From Hymenobacter caeli (GTDB lineage Bacteria > Bacteroidota > Bacteroidia > Cytophagales > Hymenobacteraceae), in NCBI RefSeq assembly GCF_013294115.1, contig NZ_JABSNP010000016.1:1-64000 (forward strand): a DNA stretch of 64,000 nucleotides. The letters run 5' to 3'. Position 1 is the first letter of the stretch; the number at the start of each line of letters is the position of its first letter. The notes under the pieces are model-generated. The model was given only the letters and a program-made list of their open reading frames with translations, had not been told where the DNA came from and made no database searches. This document shows positions 1 to 8,500 of the stretch, one piece after another. The position numbers and the translations under genes were made by a program.

Positions 1-10
1 CTTGCTTCAC

Positions 11-66
11 GGGGCGGAACGAGTTTGGCTGTGTAGGAACTCCAAAGGTCGGGCCGCCCCGTTTTT
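11..66 (+). terminator. Possible terminator-like stem with long loop
   Basis: The segments at 11-17 and 54-60 are complementary (ggggcgg / ccgcccc) and the second is followed by gttttta. The loop is about 36 bases, so this may be the end of a transcript that begins outside the window, possibly a small RNA. No coding region is recognised in 1-271. Confidence 0.3.
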
Positions 67-107
67 ATGCCTCAAATTTTAGTAGGGTAGAGTAGCCCTG
101 TTCCTCA

Positions 108-155
108 CCACATAAAAAATCCCCGCCAAGTAACTGGCGGGGATTTTTTATGTGG
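108..155. terminator. Bidirectional rho-independent terminator
   Basis: A perfect 20-base inverted repeat (108-127 and 136-155) has an 8-base loop. The GC-rich core ccccgcc/ggcgggg is flanked by aaaaaat and atttttt, so both strands carry a stem followed by a T-run. It lies downstream of the minus-strand ferredoxin gene. Confidence 0.8.
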
Positions 156-160
156 TTGCC

Positions 161-266
161 TGTAGCGCGAACTTTGTAGTTCGCGACTTTCGCTTCGCCC
201 TATCGGTTGCTGCACGGCCATCGGCAGGACGAAGCGAGCGCCGCGAACTACAAAGTTCGCGCTACA
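161..266. repeat. Intergenic inverted repeat, GCGCGAACTTTG family
   Basis: tgtagcgcgaactttg at 161 recurs in inverted orientation up to 266. Each arm is itself a near-palindrome (cgcgaac...gttcgcg). The roughly 55 bases between the arms are non-coding. It looks like a REP/MITE-type intergenic element, and only this copy is present in the window. Confidence 0.7.
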
Positions 267-271
267 GCGCA

Positions 272-586
272 TTACCCGGCGATGCGCACCACCAAGCCGT
301 CGGTGTGGGGCGCGAGGCGAATCTGGCAGCTCAGGCGCGAGCCTTCGTACACGTGGGGCAGGGTTTCGAGCATGTCCAGCTCGGCGTCCTGGGGCTCGGG
401 GAGGGCGGGGCCGGCCAGCACCTCCACGTGGCAGGTGGCGCACAAGGCCATGCCGCCGCACGTCGCCTGAATGGGGTAGTCGTTGGCTTTCAGCAACTCC
501 ATCAGGCTCAGGCCCATGTCGGTGGGGGCCTCCAACTCGCGGCGCTGGCCGGGGGCCTCTTCCACGTAAATGCGGATGTCTTCCAT
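272..586 (-). CDS. 2Fe-2S ferredoxin (adrenodoxin/plant-type fold)
   Basis: This is a small soluble electron carrier of 104 aa, the usual length for this family. The cluster ligands are visible as C43-x5-C49-x2-C52 (in CGGMALCATC) and a fourth cysteine near residue 87 (RLSCQ), the vertebrate/bacterial 2Fe-2S arrangement. It lies downstream of, and on the same strand as, a thioredoxin-reductase-like ferredoxin-NADP reductase, from which a repeat-filled 82-bp gap separates it. The two therefore probably form an NADPH-reductase-ferredoxin chain. The terminator at 108-155 closes the unit. Its electron acceptor is not evident from the sequence. Confidence 0.9.
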   Translation of the reverse strand: MEDIRIYVEEAPGQRRELEAPTDMGLSLMELLKANDYPIQATCGGMALCATCHVEVLAGPALPEPQDAELDMLETLPHVYEGSRLSCQIRLAPHTDGLVVRIAG

Positions 587-587
587 T

Positions 588-670
588 TTTTAGCTGTTAG
601 CTTAATAGCTATTAGCTGTTAGCCGGCAACTTGAAAAAGCCAGCAGCCAACAGCTAATGGCTAACAGCTT
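588..670. repeat. TAGCTGTTAGC-type inverted repeat
   Basis: Multiple copies of tagctgttagc and attagctgttagc, followed by inverted versions (aacagctaatggctaacagc), fill the gap between the ferredoxin and FNR genes. The same family recurs at 34510-34635. The repeat can form a long stem in the transcript. Confidence 0.7.
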
Positions 671-1685
671 AAAGAGTGGGCACCCCGTTCACCGTCGTGT
701 ACTTGAGGGTGTATTTCTTGTCGGGGTAGATGTATTTGAACGCGCCCTGGCACATCAGCGCGGCCTCGTGGAAGCCGCAGAGGATGAGCTTGAGCTTGCC
801 GGGGTAGGTGTTGATGTCGCCGATGGCGAACACGCCGGGGGTGGAGGTGCTGTAATCCAGCGTGTTCACTTGTACCGCGTCGTTCTCCAGGCCCAGGCCC
901 CACTCGCCGATGGGCCCCAGCTTGGGCGTGAGGCCGAAGAGCGGCACGAAGGCGTCGAGCGGCACGGTTTCGGCCGTGCCGTCGTTGCCCGTGATGGTCA
1001 CCTCCTGCAAGTGACCGTTGCCGTGCAGGTGCGTCACGTTGCTGCTCAGCACGAGCTTGATTTTGCCGGCTTCGTGCAGCTTCTGCACTTTCTCGGCCGA
1101 GTCGGCGGCGCCGCGGAAGGTGGTGCCGCGGTGCACCAGCGTCACGTCCGAGGCCACGTTGGCCAGGAAGTTGGTCCAGTCGAGGGCGGAGTCGCCGCCG
1201 CCGGCAATCACGATTTTCTTGCCGCGGAAGTGCTCGGGGTCGCGCACCATGTAGTGCACGCCCTTGCCGCCCTCGAAGCGCTCCAGGTTTTCGACGGCCG
1301 GCTTGCGGGGCTCGAACGAGCCGAGGCCCCCGGCAATGGCCACGGCCTTGCACTGAATTTCGGTGCCGTCGGTGGTGTAGAGCTGGAAGGTGCCGTCGTC
1401 GAGCTTGGCGAAGCGCTCCACCCGCTCGCCCATCGTGAAGGTGGGGTGGAAGGGCTCAATCTGCTTCATAAGGTTGGTTACCAGGTCGCCGGCCAGCACC
1501 TCGGGGAAGCCGGGGATGTCGTAAATCGGCTTCTTGGGGTAGATTTCGGTGAGCTGGCCGCCGGGCTGGGGCAGGGCATCGACGACGTGGCAGCGGAGCT
1601 TGAGCAAGCCGGCTTCAAACACGGCAAACAGGCCGACCGGGCCGGCCCCGACGATGCAGATATCGGTGGAAATTACGTTGGGCAT
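669..1685 (-). CDS. Ferredoxin--NADP+ reductase, thioredoxin-reductase-like type
   Basis: A 338-aa flavoprotein that should move electrons between NADPH and ferredoxin. The FAD-binding dinucleotide motif GAGPVG is at residues 13-18. A second GxGxxA-type motif (AGGGDSALD) is in the middle for NADPH, and the C-terminal FAD contact has GDIN. It lacks the redox-active CxxC of true thioredoxin reductases, which is why FNR2-type is preferred. The ATG at 1685 is chosen over an upstream GTG/ATG because the Rossmann strand (STDICIVGAG) starts directly after it, and a TACCTTTG -7 box lies just upstream at 1717-1724. The ferredoxin gene follows in the same direction. Confidence 0.88.
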   Translation of the reverse strand: MPNVISTDICIVGAGPVGLFAVFEAGLLKLRCHVVDALPQPGGQLTEIYPKKPIYDIPGFPEVLAGDLVTNLMKQIEPFHPTFTMGERVERFAKLDDGTFQLYTTDGTEIQCKAVAIAGGLGSFEPRKPAVENLERFEGGKGVHYMVRDPEHFRGKKIVIAGGGDSALDWTNFLANVASDVTLVHRGTTFRGAADSAEKVQKLHEAGKIKLVLSSNVTHLHGNGHLQEVTITGNDGTAETVPLDAFVPLFGLTPKLGPIGEWGLGLENDAVQVNTLDYSTSTPGVFAIGDINTYPGKLKLILCGFHEAALMCQGAFKYIYPDKKYTLKYTTVNGVPTL

Positions 1686-1716
1686 AAACGAGCTAAGTAC
1701 CTGAAACAAGCGGCCG

Positions 1717-1724
1717 CAAAGGTA
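1717..1724 (-). promoter_or_regulatory. Bacteroidota -7 box (TACCTTTG)
   Basis: On the minus strand TACCTTTG matches the Bacteroidota TAnnTTTG -7 consensus exactly, about 32 bases upstream of the FNR start codon. No clear -33 TTTG was found. Confidence 0.5.
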
Positions 1725-1922
1725 GCCCCCGCGGCCGGGGCCGCCAATGGCCCCGTGCGAATACAACAACCCGGGGCCCGAAATCGTTGGCTGTTTTGGC
1801 GTTGGCCGCGTCGGTTTGGCCTGCTATGTGCAGGGAGCGGCCGGGCCGCGCGCCGGCCCTACCTTGGGCCCGCAAACCCGCGCGGTGCCCGTTGCCTCTT
1901 CCTTCAGTCCGTTTCCCGGCGC

Positions 1923-3227
1923 ATGATTTCAGCTTCGATTCTTAGAAAATACGCCCTGCTGCCGCTGAGCGGGCTGGCCGTGGCCTGCGGCTCCGGCGGC
2001 GAGCCCGTCAAAATTGCCGGGGGCAAGCCCGCCGCTGGGGCCCCGGCGGCGGCCGATAAAATCGGTCAAATCAACGTGTTGGTAGATGCTTCGGGCGGGA
2101 TGCAGGGCTTCATGCACGCCAACGCGCCCGGCGAGCCCGGCAGCAACTTCCAGCAAACGGTGGCCGCGCTGCTCTCCGACGTGAACGGCCAGCACGGGGC
2201 CCCGGCGGCCTACTACTTCGTGAAGGAAGCCACTGGCGCCGACCCGCGCATTTTGGTGCCCACCAGCTACGGGGCCCTGACGAGCGCCGTGAGCACCGGC
2301 ATCCAGCGGCCCGCCCTGGGCACCGAGCTGCCCCTGATGCTGGCCGAGGCCCTGAAGCTGCACGCCCAACGCCCCGGCACGGTGAGCCTCATCGTGTCCG
2401 ACTTCATCTACAGCCCCAAGAATTCCGGCGAAACCTGGCGCGTGAAAACCGACGTGAAGGACGCCCTGGCCACCGCCGACGCGGCCCGGCTGGCCGTGTC
2501 GGTGTTTGCCAACACGTCGGAATACCGGGGCAATTTCTACCCCGGCAACCGCACCCGGCCCCAGCCGCTGCACGGCGAAAAGCTGCCCTACTACATCTGG
2601 GTGCTCGGGGCCCCCGCGCTGGTGGCCCAGGTCGACGGCACGCTGCTCAAGCGGCTGGCCGGCCAGCCCCAGGCGCACTTCAACACCCGGTTTGCGCCGC
2701 CCTACACGGCCCTCGACCACTTCCAAAACAAGGGCGAATGGTATAAAACGGAGCCCGTGGCCGGCGTGCCCACCCTGGGCTTCACCAAGAGCGTGTCGCG
2801 CAAGGAGCCCGCCGAAGTCGTGTTCGGCCTCGACCTGAAAGCGGTGCCCGCCGAGTGGCAAAAAGCCGCCGCCCAGGGCCTACGCCTCGACGCCGCCGCC
2901 ACCGATGCCACGCTGCTGCGCACCTGGCCCGTGGCCCAGGAGCCGGCCGCCGCGGGCAAGCCGTACTTGCAGCAGTACACGTACTTAGCCAAAATTCGGG
3001 TGAACCAGATTCCTGGGGCGGGGGCCCTGATGCACCTCACGCTGCCCCGCCAGCAGCCCGCCTGGGTGGCCCAAACCTCCACCGCCAACGACAGCAATAT
3101 TACCAAGCAAGGTCCAAAAACCTTCCTCCTCGCCGACGTGCTGCAAGGCGTGGCCGACTACTTCGCCGACCAGCCCAGCGCCCAGCTCTCGCTCGATTTG
3201 CCCATCCGCGTGCAGCGCGCGGAATAG
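1923..3227 (+). CDS. Lipoprotein with degenerate vWA-like domain (cassette gene 1)
   Basis: A 434-aa predicted lipoprotein. The signal peptide ends in the lipobox LAVAC with acylated Cys22, followed by an Ala/Gly/Pro linker. A vWA-like Rossmann domain starts at about residue 48. Its metal-site motif reads D55-A-S57-G-G59 (the usual DxSxS with the last Ser replaced by Gly), with a candidate Thr134 (GTELP) and Asp160 (IVSDF). The C-terminal ~200 aa are not recognised. The start at 1923 is chosen for the signal peptide, since the upstream part of the same reading frame is antisense to FNR. It opens a plus-strand cassette with tubulin-like, actin-like and MotA/MotB-like genes, which suggests an envelope-anchored partner. 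vWA assignment is by motif only. Confidence 0.7.
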   Translation: MISASILRKYALLPLSGLAVACGSGGEPVKIAGGKPAAGAPAAADKIGQINVLVDASGGMQGFMHANAPGEPGSNFQQTVAALLSDVNGQHGAPAAYYFVKEATGADPRILVPTSYGALTSAVSTGIQRPALGTELPLMLAEALKLHAQRPGTVSLIVSDFIYSPKNSGETWRVKTDVKDALATADAARLAVSVFANTSEYRGNFYPGNRTRPQPLHGEKLPYYIWVLGAPALVAQVDGTLLKRLAGQPQAHFNTRFAPPYTALDHFQNKGEWYKTEPVAGVPTLGFTKSVSRKEPAEVVFGLDLKAVPAEWQKAAAQGLRLDAAATDATLLRTWPVAQEPAAAGKPYLQQYTYLAKIRVNQIPGAGALMHLTLPRQQPAWVAQTSTANDSNITKQGPKTFLLADVLQGVADYFADQPSAQLSLDLPIRVQRAE

Positions 3228-3241
3228 GACAGCGTACTTGC

Positions 3242-3348
3242 ATTAAGCCGTCATGCTGAGCGCAGCCGAAGCATCTCTACCACTCACTAATCAAGTTTTA
3301 CTGCTGCGGTAGAGATGCTTCGGCTGCGCTCAGCATGACGGCTTAATA
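3242..3348. repeat. GTCATGCTGAGC-family inverted repeat, copy 1
   Basis: A near-perfect 40-base inverted repeat (3242-3281 against 3309-3348) has a loop of about 27 bases. The arms carry gtcatgctgagcgcagccg and gaagcatctctacc. A second copy at 11812-11917 shares arms and loop words (taatcaa). It lies in the gap between cassette genes 1 and 2 and could act as a transcript-stabilising or attenuating stem. Confidence 0.85.
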
Positions 3349-3387
3349 CCAACAGCCAATTTTAAAAATAGCCAACCCAAACCACCT

Positions 3388-3846
3388 ATGTTCCAACAGC
3401 TTTTCACTTCGCTCTACCAGGCTTTGCTGGGCACGCCGGCGCCGTCGTCGCTCATCCCCGTGTACCAAAAAAGCATTTTCCCCGGCGTGGGCCTCAGCAC
3501 GTTTTTCGCCGTGGCGCTGGGCATGGCCCTGGTGTACTACGTGGTGCTGAACCGACTGATGACCACGGCGTTGTTCAAAACTTCGCACTGGCTGCTGTTC
3601 GTACTGCTTACCGCCGTGGCGGCGGCGCTGCTGGCCTATTCGCAGGCGCACTCGGTCGTCACGGAGAGCCTCAACAGCAGCGGCGTGGCTTTGGAGGGCA
3701 TCGAGCAGTCGGCCTACAACCGCTACGTGCTGGGCTTTTTGTGCGTGAATGCGCTGTTCGGGGCCTTGTTTTTCGTGTTTTGGTCGTTCGTGGTGAAATC
3801 CTTTTCCACCAGCGCCCGCACCACGCCGGTGCGCTGGCCCAATTAG
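3388..3846 (+). CDS. Small three-helix membrane protein (cassette gene 2)
   Basis: A 152-aa protein of unknown family. Three hydrophobic segments are apparent at about residues 33-53, 66-84 and 113-136. A short polar loop of about 25 aa (VVTESLNSSG...YNR) separates helices 2 and 3. No catalytic motif is seen. It lies between the vWA-like lipoprotein and the tubulin-like gene on the same strand, separated from each by repeat-bearing gaps of about 160-170 bases. Context suggests an inner-membrane component of the same machine. Function is unknown. Confidence 0.7.
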   Translation: MFQQLFTSLYQALLGTPAPSSLIPVYQKSIFPGVGLSTFFAVALGMALVYYVVLNRLMTTALFKTSHWLLFVLLTAVAAALLAYSQAHSVVTESLNSSGVALEGIEQSAYNRYVLGFLCVNALFGALFFVFWSFVVKSFSTSARTTPVRWPN

Positions 3847-3861
3847 GGCCCCGGGCGGGGG

Positions 3862-3977
3862 CGGGCTGCCGGCTTTTCGCCGGCTGCCCGCTAATCGTTG
3901 CGGCGGTTTGGGGGCCCTAAGCGCTGGTTCAACGATTCAACGATTATCGGGCAGCCGGCGAAAAAGCCGGCAGCCCG
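3862..3977. repeat. GCCGGC double-hairpin repeat, copy 1
   Basis: Two small hairpins, 3862-3890 and 3948-3977, each have the form cgggc-gccggc-tttt-gccggc-gcccg. They are inverted with respect to each other and separated by about 57 bases. Related paired-hairpin elements occur at 11641-11811 and 15791-15925. The element fills the gap upstream of the tubulin-like gene. Confidence 0.75.
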
Positions 3978-4018
3978 GGCCGGGGCCGATCCTTTATCTT
4001 CTATCCCATTCTACCTCA

Positions 4019-5485
4019 ATGGCTAAACTGTTTTTATTCGGCATCGGCGGCACGGGCTCGCGCGTTATCCGCTCGCTGACGATGCTGCTGGCGGCGGGCG
4101 TCGAAATCAAGAACTGCGACACGGTGGTGCCCATCATCATCGACCCCGACGCCCGCAACGGCGACATGAACCGCACCGTGGAGCTGCTCAAAACTTACGC
4201 CCGGCTGCGCAGGGCCCTGGAGCCGGCCCCGGCGGTGGGCGACTTCTTCCACACTGACATCAAAACGCTCTCGGCCATTGCCCAGAGTGGTAGCGGCGAC
4301 GTGAAGGACGCCTTCGTGTACGACTTCGGCAACATCAACGAGAGCTTTCGCGACTACCTGCACTACGACCGGATGCCGGTGGAAAGCCGCCACCTGGTGG
4401 ACCTGCTCTTCACGCCCGAAAACCTGGCCAGCCCGCTCACCGTGGGCTTCAAGGGCAGCCCCAACGTGGGCTCGGTGGTGTTGAACGGGCTGATGGGCTC
4501 GGCCGAAATTCAGGCCTTTGCCAACAACTTCAACGAGCAGGACGGCGACCGGGTGTTCTTCATCAGCTCCATCTTCGGGGGCACGGGGGCGGCGGGTTTC
4601 CCGCTGCTGCTCAAGAACCTGCGCAACCCCGACCTGAGCAGCGGCCAGCGCCTGCCCAACGAAAAAGCCCTGCGCGAGGCCCCCATGGGCGGCCTCTCGG
4701 TGCTGCCCTACTTCAAGGTGAACCCCAGCGCGGAAAGCGCCATCGACTCGCGCTTTTTCATCACCAAAACCAAGGCGGCCCTCAGCTACTACGAAACCAA
4801 CCTGCGGGGCCTCAACTCGTTGTACTACCTGGCCGACCCGGTTACGAAGAGTTACGACAACCAGGAGGGCGGCGCCAACCAAACCAACGGCGCCCACTTC
4901 ATCGAGCTGGTGGGGGCCCTGGCGGTGTTCGATTTTATGGCCCACAGTAAGTCGGAGCTGCAAGGCCAGGAGCTGTTTTTCGAGTACGGCCTGGAGAAGG
5001 ACGACCGGCCGGTGCGCTTCGGCTCGCTCGATGCCGACAAGAGCATGCAGCTGCTGGGCCGGGCCCTCACGCGGTTCCAGCTCTTCGCCACCTTCCTCAC
5101 CTACGGCCTGCCCGGCACGATGGACGCCGTGTTTGCCAAAACCCTGCAACTGCCGGCCGAGTGGAAGCACGACGACTTCTACCGGGCCCTGCGCGAACTG
5201 CTCGACAACCCCGCCTACGGCTTCACGCCCTGGCTGAAAGAGCTGAGCGCCAACGACCGCGCCTTTGCGCCGTTCCAGCTCGGCTCGGCCGATTATAACG
5301 ACCTAGTGTACGGCCAGCGCGTCGAAACTGGCTTTTTCGACAAGGGCATCGTCACCAACTCGCTGCGCAAGTCGCTGGACGACAGCGCCACCAAAGTGAG
5401 CCACCCCACCAAGCCGGGCCAGTTTGTGGAGCTGTTCAGCAAGGTGATGCGCGAGACGGTGGACAGCAAAATCAAGGGTTTTTAG
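4019..5485 (+). CDS. Tubulin/FtsZ-like GTPase-fold protein (cassette gene 3)
   Basis: A 488-aa cytoplasmic protein. The N-terminus carries a Rossmann-type G-rich loop (GIGGTGSR, residues 8-15) directly after the first strand. Residues 186-193 read FGGTGAAG, a match to the tubulin/FtsZ signature GGGTG[T/S]G that binds nucleotide phosphates. This arrangement fits the bacterial 'tubulin-like' families (such as Pfam Tubulin_2) rather than cell-division FtsZ. The length exceeds FtsZ (about 380-400 aa) and there is no FtsZ-type C-terminal peptide. It is followed after 34 bases by the actin/Hsp70-like gene, so the two are almost certainly co-transcribed. Polymerisation is an inference from the fold. 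The ATG at 4019 places the first strand immediately after the start. Confidence 0.8.
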   Translation: MAKLFLFGIGGTGSRVIRSLTMLLAAGVEIKNCDTVVPIIIDPDARNGDMNRTVELLKTYARLRRALEPAPAVGDFFHTDIKTLSAIAQSGSGDVKDAFVYDFGNINESFRDYLHYDRMPVESRHLVDLLFTPENLASPLTVGFKGSPNVGSVVLNGLMGSAEIQAFANNFNEQDGDRVFFISSIFGGTGAAGFPLLLKNLRNPDLSSGQRLPNEKALREAPMGGLSVLPYFKVNPSAESAIDSRFFITKTKAALSYYETNLRGLNSLYYLADPVTKSYDNQEGGANQTNGAHFIELVGALAVFDFMAHSKSELQGQELFFEYGLEKDDRPVRFGSLDADKSMQLLGRALTRFQLFATFLTYGLPGTMDAVFAKTLQLPAEWKHDDFYRALRELLDNPAYGFTPWLKELSANDRAFAPFQLGSADYNDLVYGQRVETGFFDKGIVTNSLRKSLDDSATKVSHPTKPGQFVELFSKVMRETVDSKIKGF

Positions 5486-5519
5486 CCGTTGAAAATCATT
5501 AGTCGATAGATCTAACCTT

Positions 5520-8500
5520 ATGAGCACCATCCTTCGCCTGCACCAGCAGGGCAAATCGTTGCTTCGCGGCTGGCAGCAGTCCGACCGCATCAGCGACAAC
5601 CAGATTAAGACCATTGCCGACCCCGATGGCGGCTCGGCGCACGTCACGAGCACGTCTATTCCGACGCCGTTTGGGCAGCTGCACTTGCTGGCCGAGGCGT
5701 TCGAGTTTGTGCGCCACGAACCGAACGGCACCTCCGTGTACCACCACTTGGTGACGCACTGCCTGGACTTGCTGGAGCTGCTGTTCTTTAAGCAACAGTT
5801 TGCTAATTACAGCCTTACGCTGCTGCCCTGGCACAAAGATGATCAGTTGCGGGCCCTGCAAAGCAACGAGGCCACCCGCCTGATGGGCCGCACGCTGGGC
5901 CTGTACCTGAACGACCCGCAGTTTGCGGGCGTCGAAACGTTGTTCCTGATTTTTGGGGAGGCGCGGGGCAGCGGGCGGCGCGAGCTACTGGGGCTCACCT
6001 CGCCGTTCACGCTGGTGTTTGCGCGGCAGGGGCTGCGGGCGCTGGATATTCAGCGGGTGAACGGCACGGGGCGCTACTTCGACCAGGCCGTGGTGCCGCT
6101 GGCCAATAGGGCCCCCGAGTTCCAGAAGTTTCTGTACGGCTGGTTCGACGTGAACAAAAACCTGCGCGATAAGACGTTTGCCAACAGCCTGTTCCGCTAC
6201 TTGCAGGACACCGACCGGCAGCGCGTGAACGACGTGGCGGGCCAAAACCTGAACTCCACCGAGTTCCTGGCCGACTACGAGCCACTGCCCTACGAGGGCG
6301 GCACGGTGCGCATCAAAGGGGCCGAATTGTACCAGGCGCGCATCTCCCAAAAGCCCGGTACCAGCGACTGGTTCATCGCCGCCACCCGGGTGCTGGAGGG
6401 CCCCGCGCCGCTCGTGCTCAAGCCCGACCTCGACCTGACGGGCAGCAACTACTACGGCGGCACCAAGGGCGCGGCCGGCATGGGGGCCCAAATCGGCTGG
6501 GCCGACGCCGAGGCCAACCTCTCGGCCCGCGTGCTGCCCGCGCTGGGCATCACCTACCCCTACCTCACGGTGAACGACCTGCTGGAAGACTTCCTCGTGG
6601 AGCTGCCCTACGGCCTGAACCGCGACAAATTCGCGGCCGGCCGCCAGCCCGTCATTTACGCGCCGGGGGCCCGCAAGGCGTACCAATACACTGATTTTGA
6701 CACCGATGCGGACTTGCAGTTCCCGTTTCTGCTGCCATTGAAAAAGCAGTTTTTCACCTTCTTCACTCCCGAAGATGTGAACCGCCTGGTGCAGTTCACG
6801 GTGGAAATGAACTACGTGACCGTGACGCTGACCGTGCCCGTGCAGCACGGCCAGCCCGTGATTTACGAGCGCCATTACTACCGCAAGCTGCCCAGCGCCG
6901 TGAGCCAGCGCCCCGAAAACGGCTTTCTGGTGGAGACGCTCGTAAATCTGGGCGTGTTCCCGTTCTACAAGCACGAGCGGGCCGAAATCAACAACACCTA
7001 CGAGGTGATGCTGGTGGACGACAACCCCGGCGCGACCCTGGTGGACCTGCATTTCCACGACGCGCAGGGGCCCCGCGGGGCCGAAAAGCAGGTGCGCGTG
7101 GCCCGCAACCCGTTCGGGGCGGCCAGCATCTACTACCAGCTGCGGCAGGCGCCGTTCGACTTTGTGGAGCTGGAATGCCCGCTGCCCGATGCGCCCGGTA
7201 CGCCCTTCCGCACGGTACGCAACGTGGTGGTGCCCCGCTGGAAAGCGGTGACGAGCGGCCCGGCCGCCTTCACGTTCGCCGTCGATTTTGGCACCACCAA
7301 CAGCCACGTGGCCCTGATGCGCGGCGCCGACACCACGCCCGAGCCTTTCCGCATCGCCACCGAAGACGAGCTGCAAGTCATCACCCTGAACCAGCCGCTG
7401 AAACGGGCCAACGCCCTGCCCGAGCGCTACAGCAACAGCTTCGGCAGCCTGGCCTACGCCCGCACGGTGCAAAACCGCGAGTTCGTGCCTGCCTTTATCG
7501 GCGTGGACGGGGCCGATTATGCCTTTCCAATTCGGACGGCGACCTGCGAAACGCCGATTTTCGCGGGCCAGATCACCCAGCTGTTTGGCAACGTCAACAT
7601 CGGCTTCAACATCAACCGCGACGAGCTGAACGCCGCCGCCGGCCACTACCGCACCAACCTGAAGTGGGAAACCAGCGGGGCCGACAACGAGGCCGGCCAG
7701 CGCCGGATGCGCGCCTTTCTGCGCGAGATGCTGCTGCTCATCAAGCACAAAACGGCCCTCAACAACGGCGACGTGAGCAAGACCCAGGTGGTTTGGTTCC
7801 GGCCGCTGAGCATGAACGCCGCCGCTCAGCTGGTGTTTGAAAACGCCTGGGCCGAGGAGTACCAGTGGGTGTTTGGGGCCCGGCAGCTGCACCCGCCGCG
7901 GGTGCTGAGCGAGTCGCTGGCCCCGTACCTGGACCTGGTGAAGCAGGGGGCCATTGAGCCGCGCGACGGCGTGAACGCCGTGAACGTGGACATTGGCGGC
8001 GGCACCACCGACGTGCTGTTTGTGCGGGGCGAAAAGCCGGCGGCCATCAGCTCGTTCCGCTTCGCTGGCGACGTGCTGTGGAGCGACGGCTCGCGCCAGA
8101 CCCGCGGCGGCCGCCTCAACGGCTTCCTGCGCTACCAGACGGGCCTGGTGGGCAAAATGGTACCCGACGAAACGAACAAGGACGCTTTCCAGAAGGCCCG
8201 CAACGCCTTCGACAAGGCCGTGCAAAACCCAGATTTCTACGCCTCCGACGTGGTGAGCCTGCTGTTTGGGTTCGACGACCAGCTGCGGTTCAGCGAGAAA
8301 ATTATCCTGGCCCAGCACCTGCGCGTGGTGCTGCTGCTGCACTTCGCGGCCATTGTGTACCACGTGGGGCAGGCGGCGCAGGCCCAGGGCCTCAGCCCGT
8401 TGCCGCGCCACCTCAGCTTCAGCGGCAAGGGCAGTACCTACATCAAGCTGCTCGATTTCCGCCCCGGCCAGCCCACGGCCACCAAGCTGGCGCGGCTGGT

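Noticed and set aside
1..271. Small RNA or protein gene in the first 271 bases
   Set aside because: Only hairpins, a terminator and an intergenic repeat are evident; the short open frames here overlap those repeats.
657..1922. Upstream part of the long plus-strand frame that ends at 3227
   Set aside because: It is antisense to the ferredoxin reductase; the lipoprotein signal peptide fixes the real start at 1923.
4019..5485. Cell-division FtsZ
   Set aside because: Longer than FtsZ, lacks the C-terminal FtsA/ZipA-binding peptide and the usual fts/mur neighbours. It is a tubulin-like relative rather than FtsZ.
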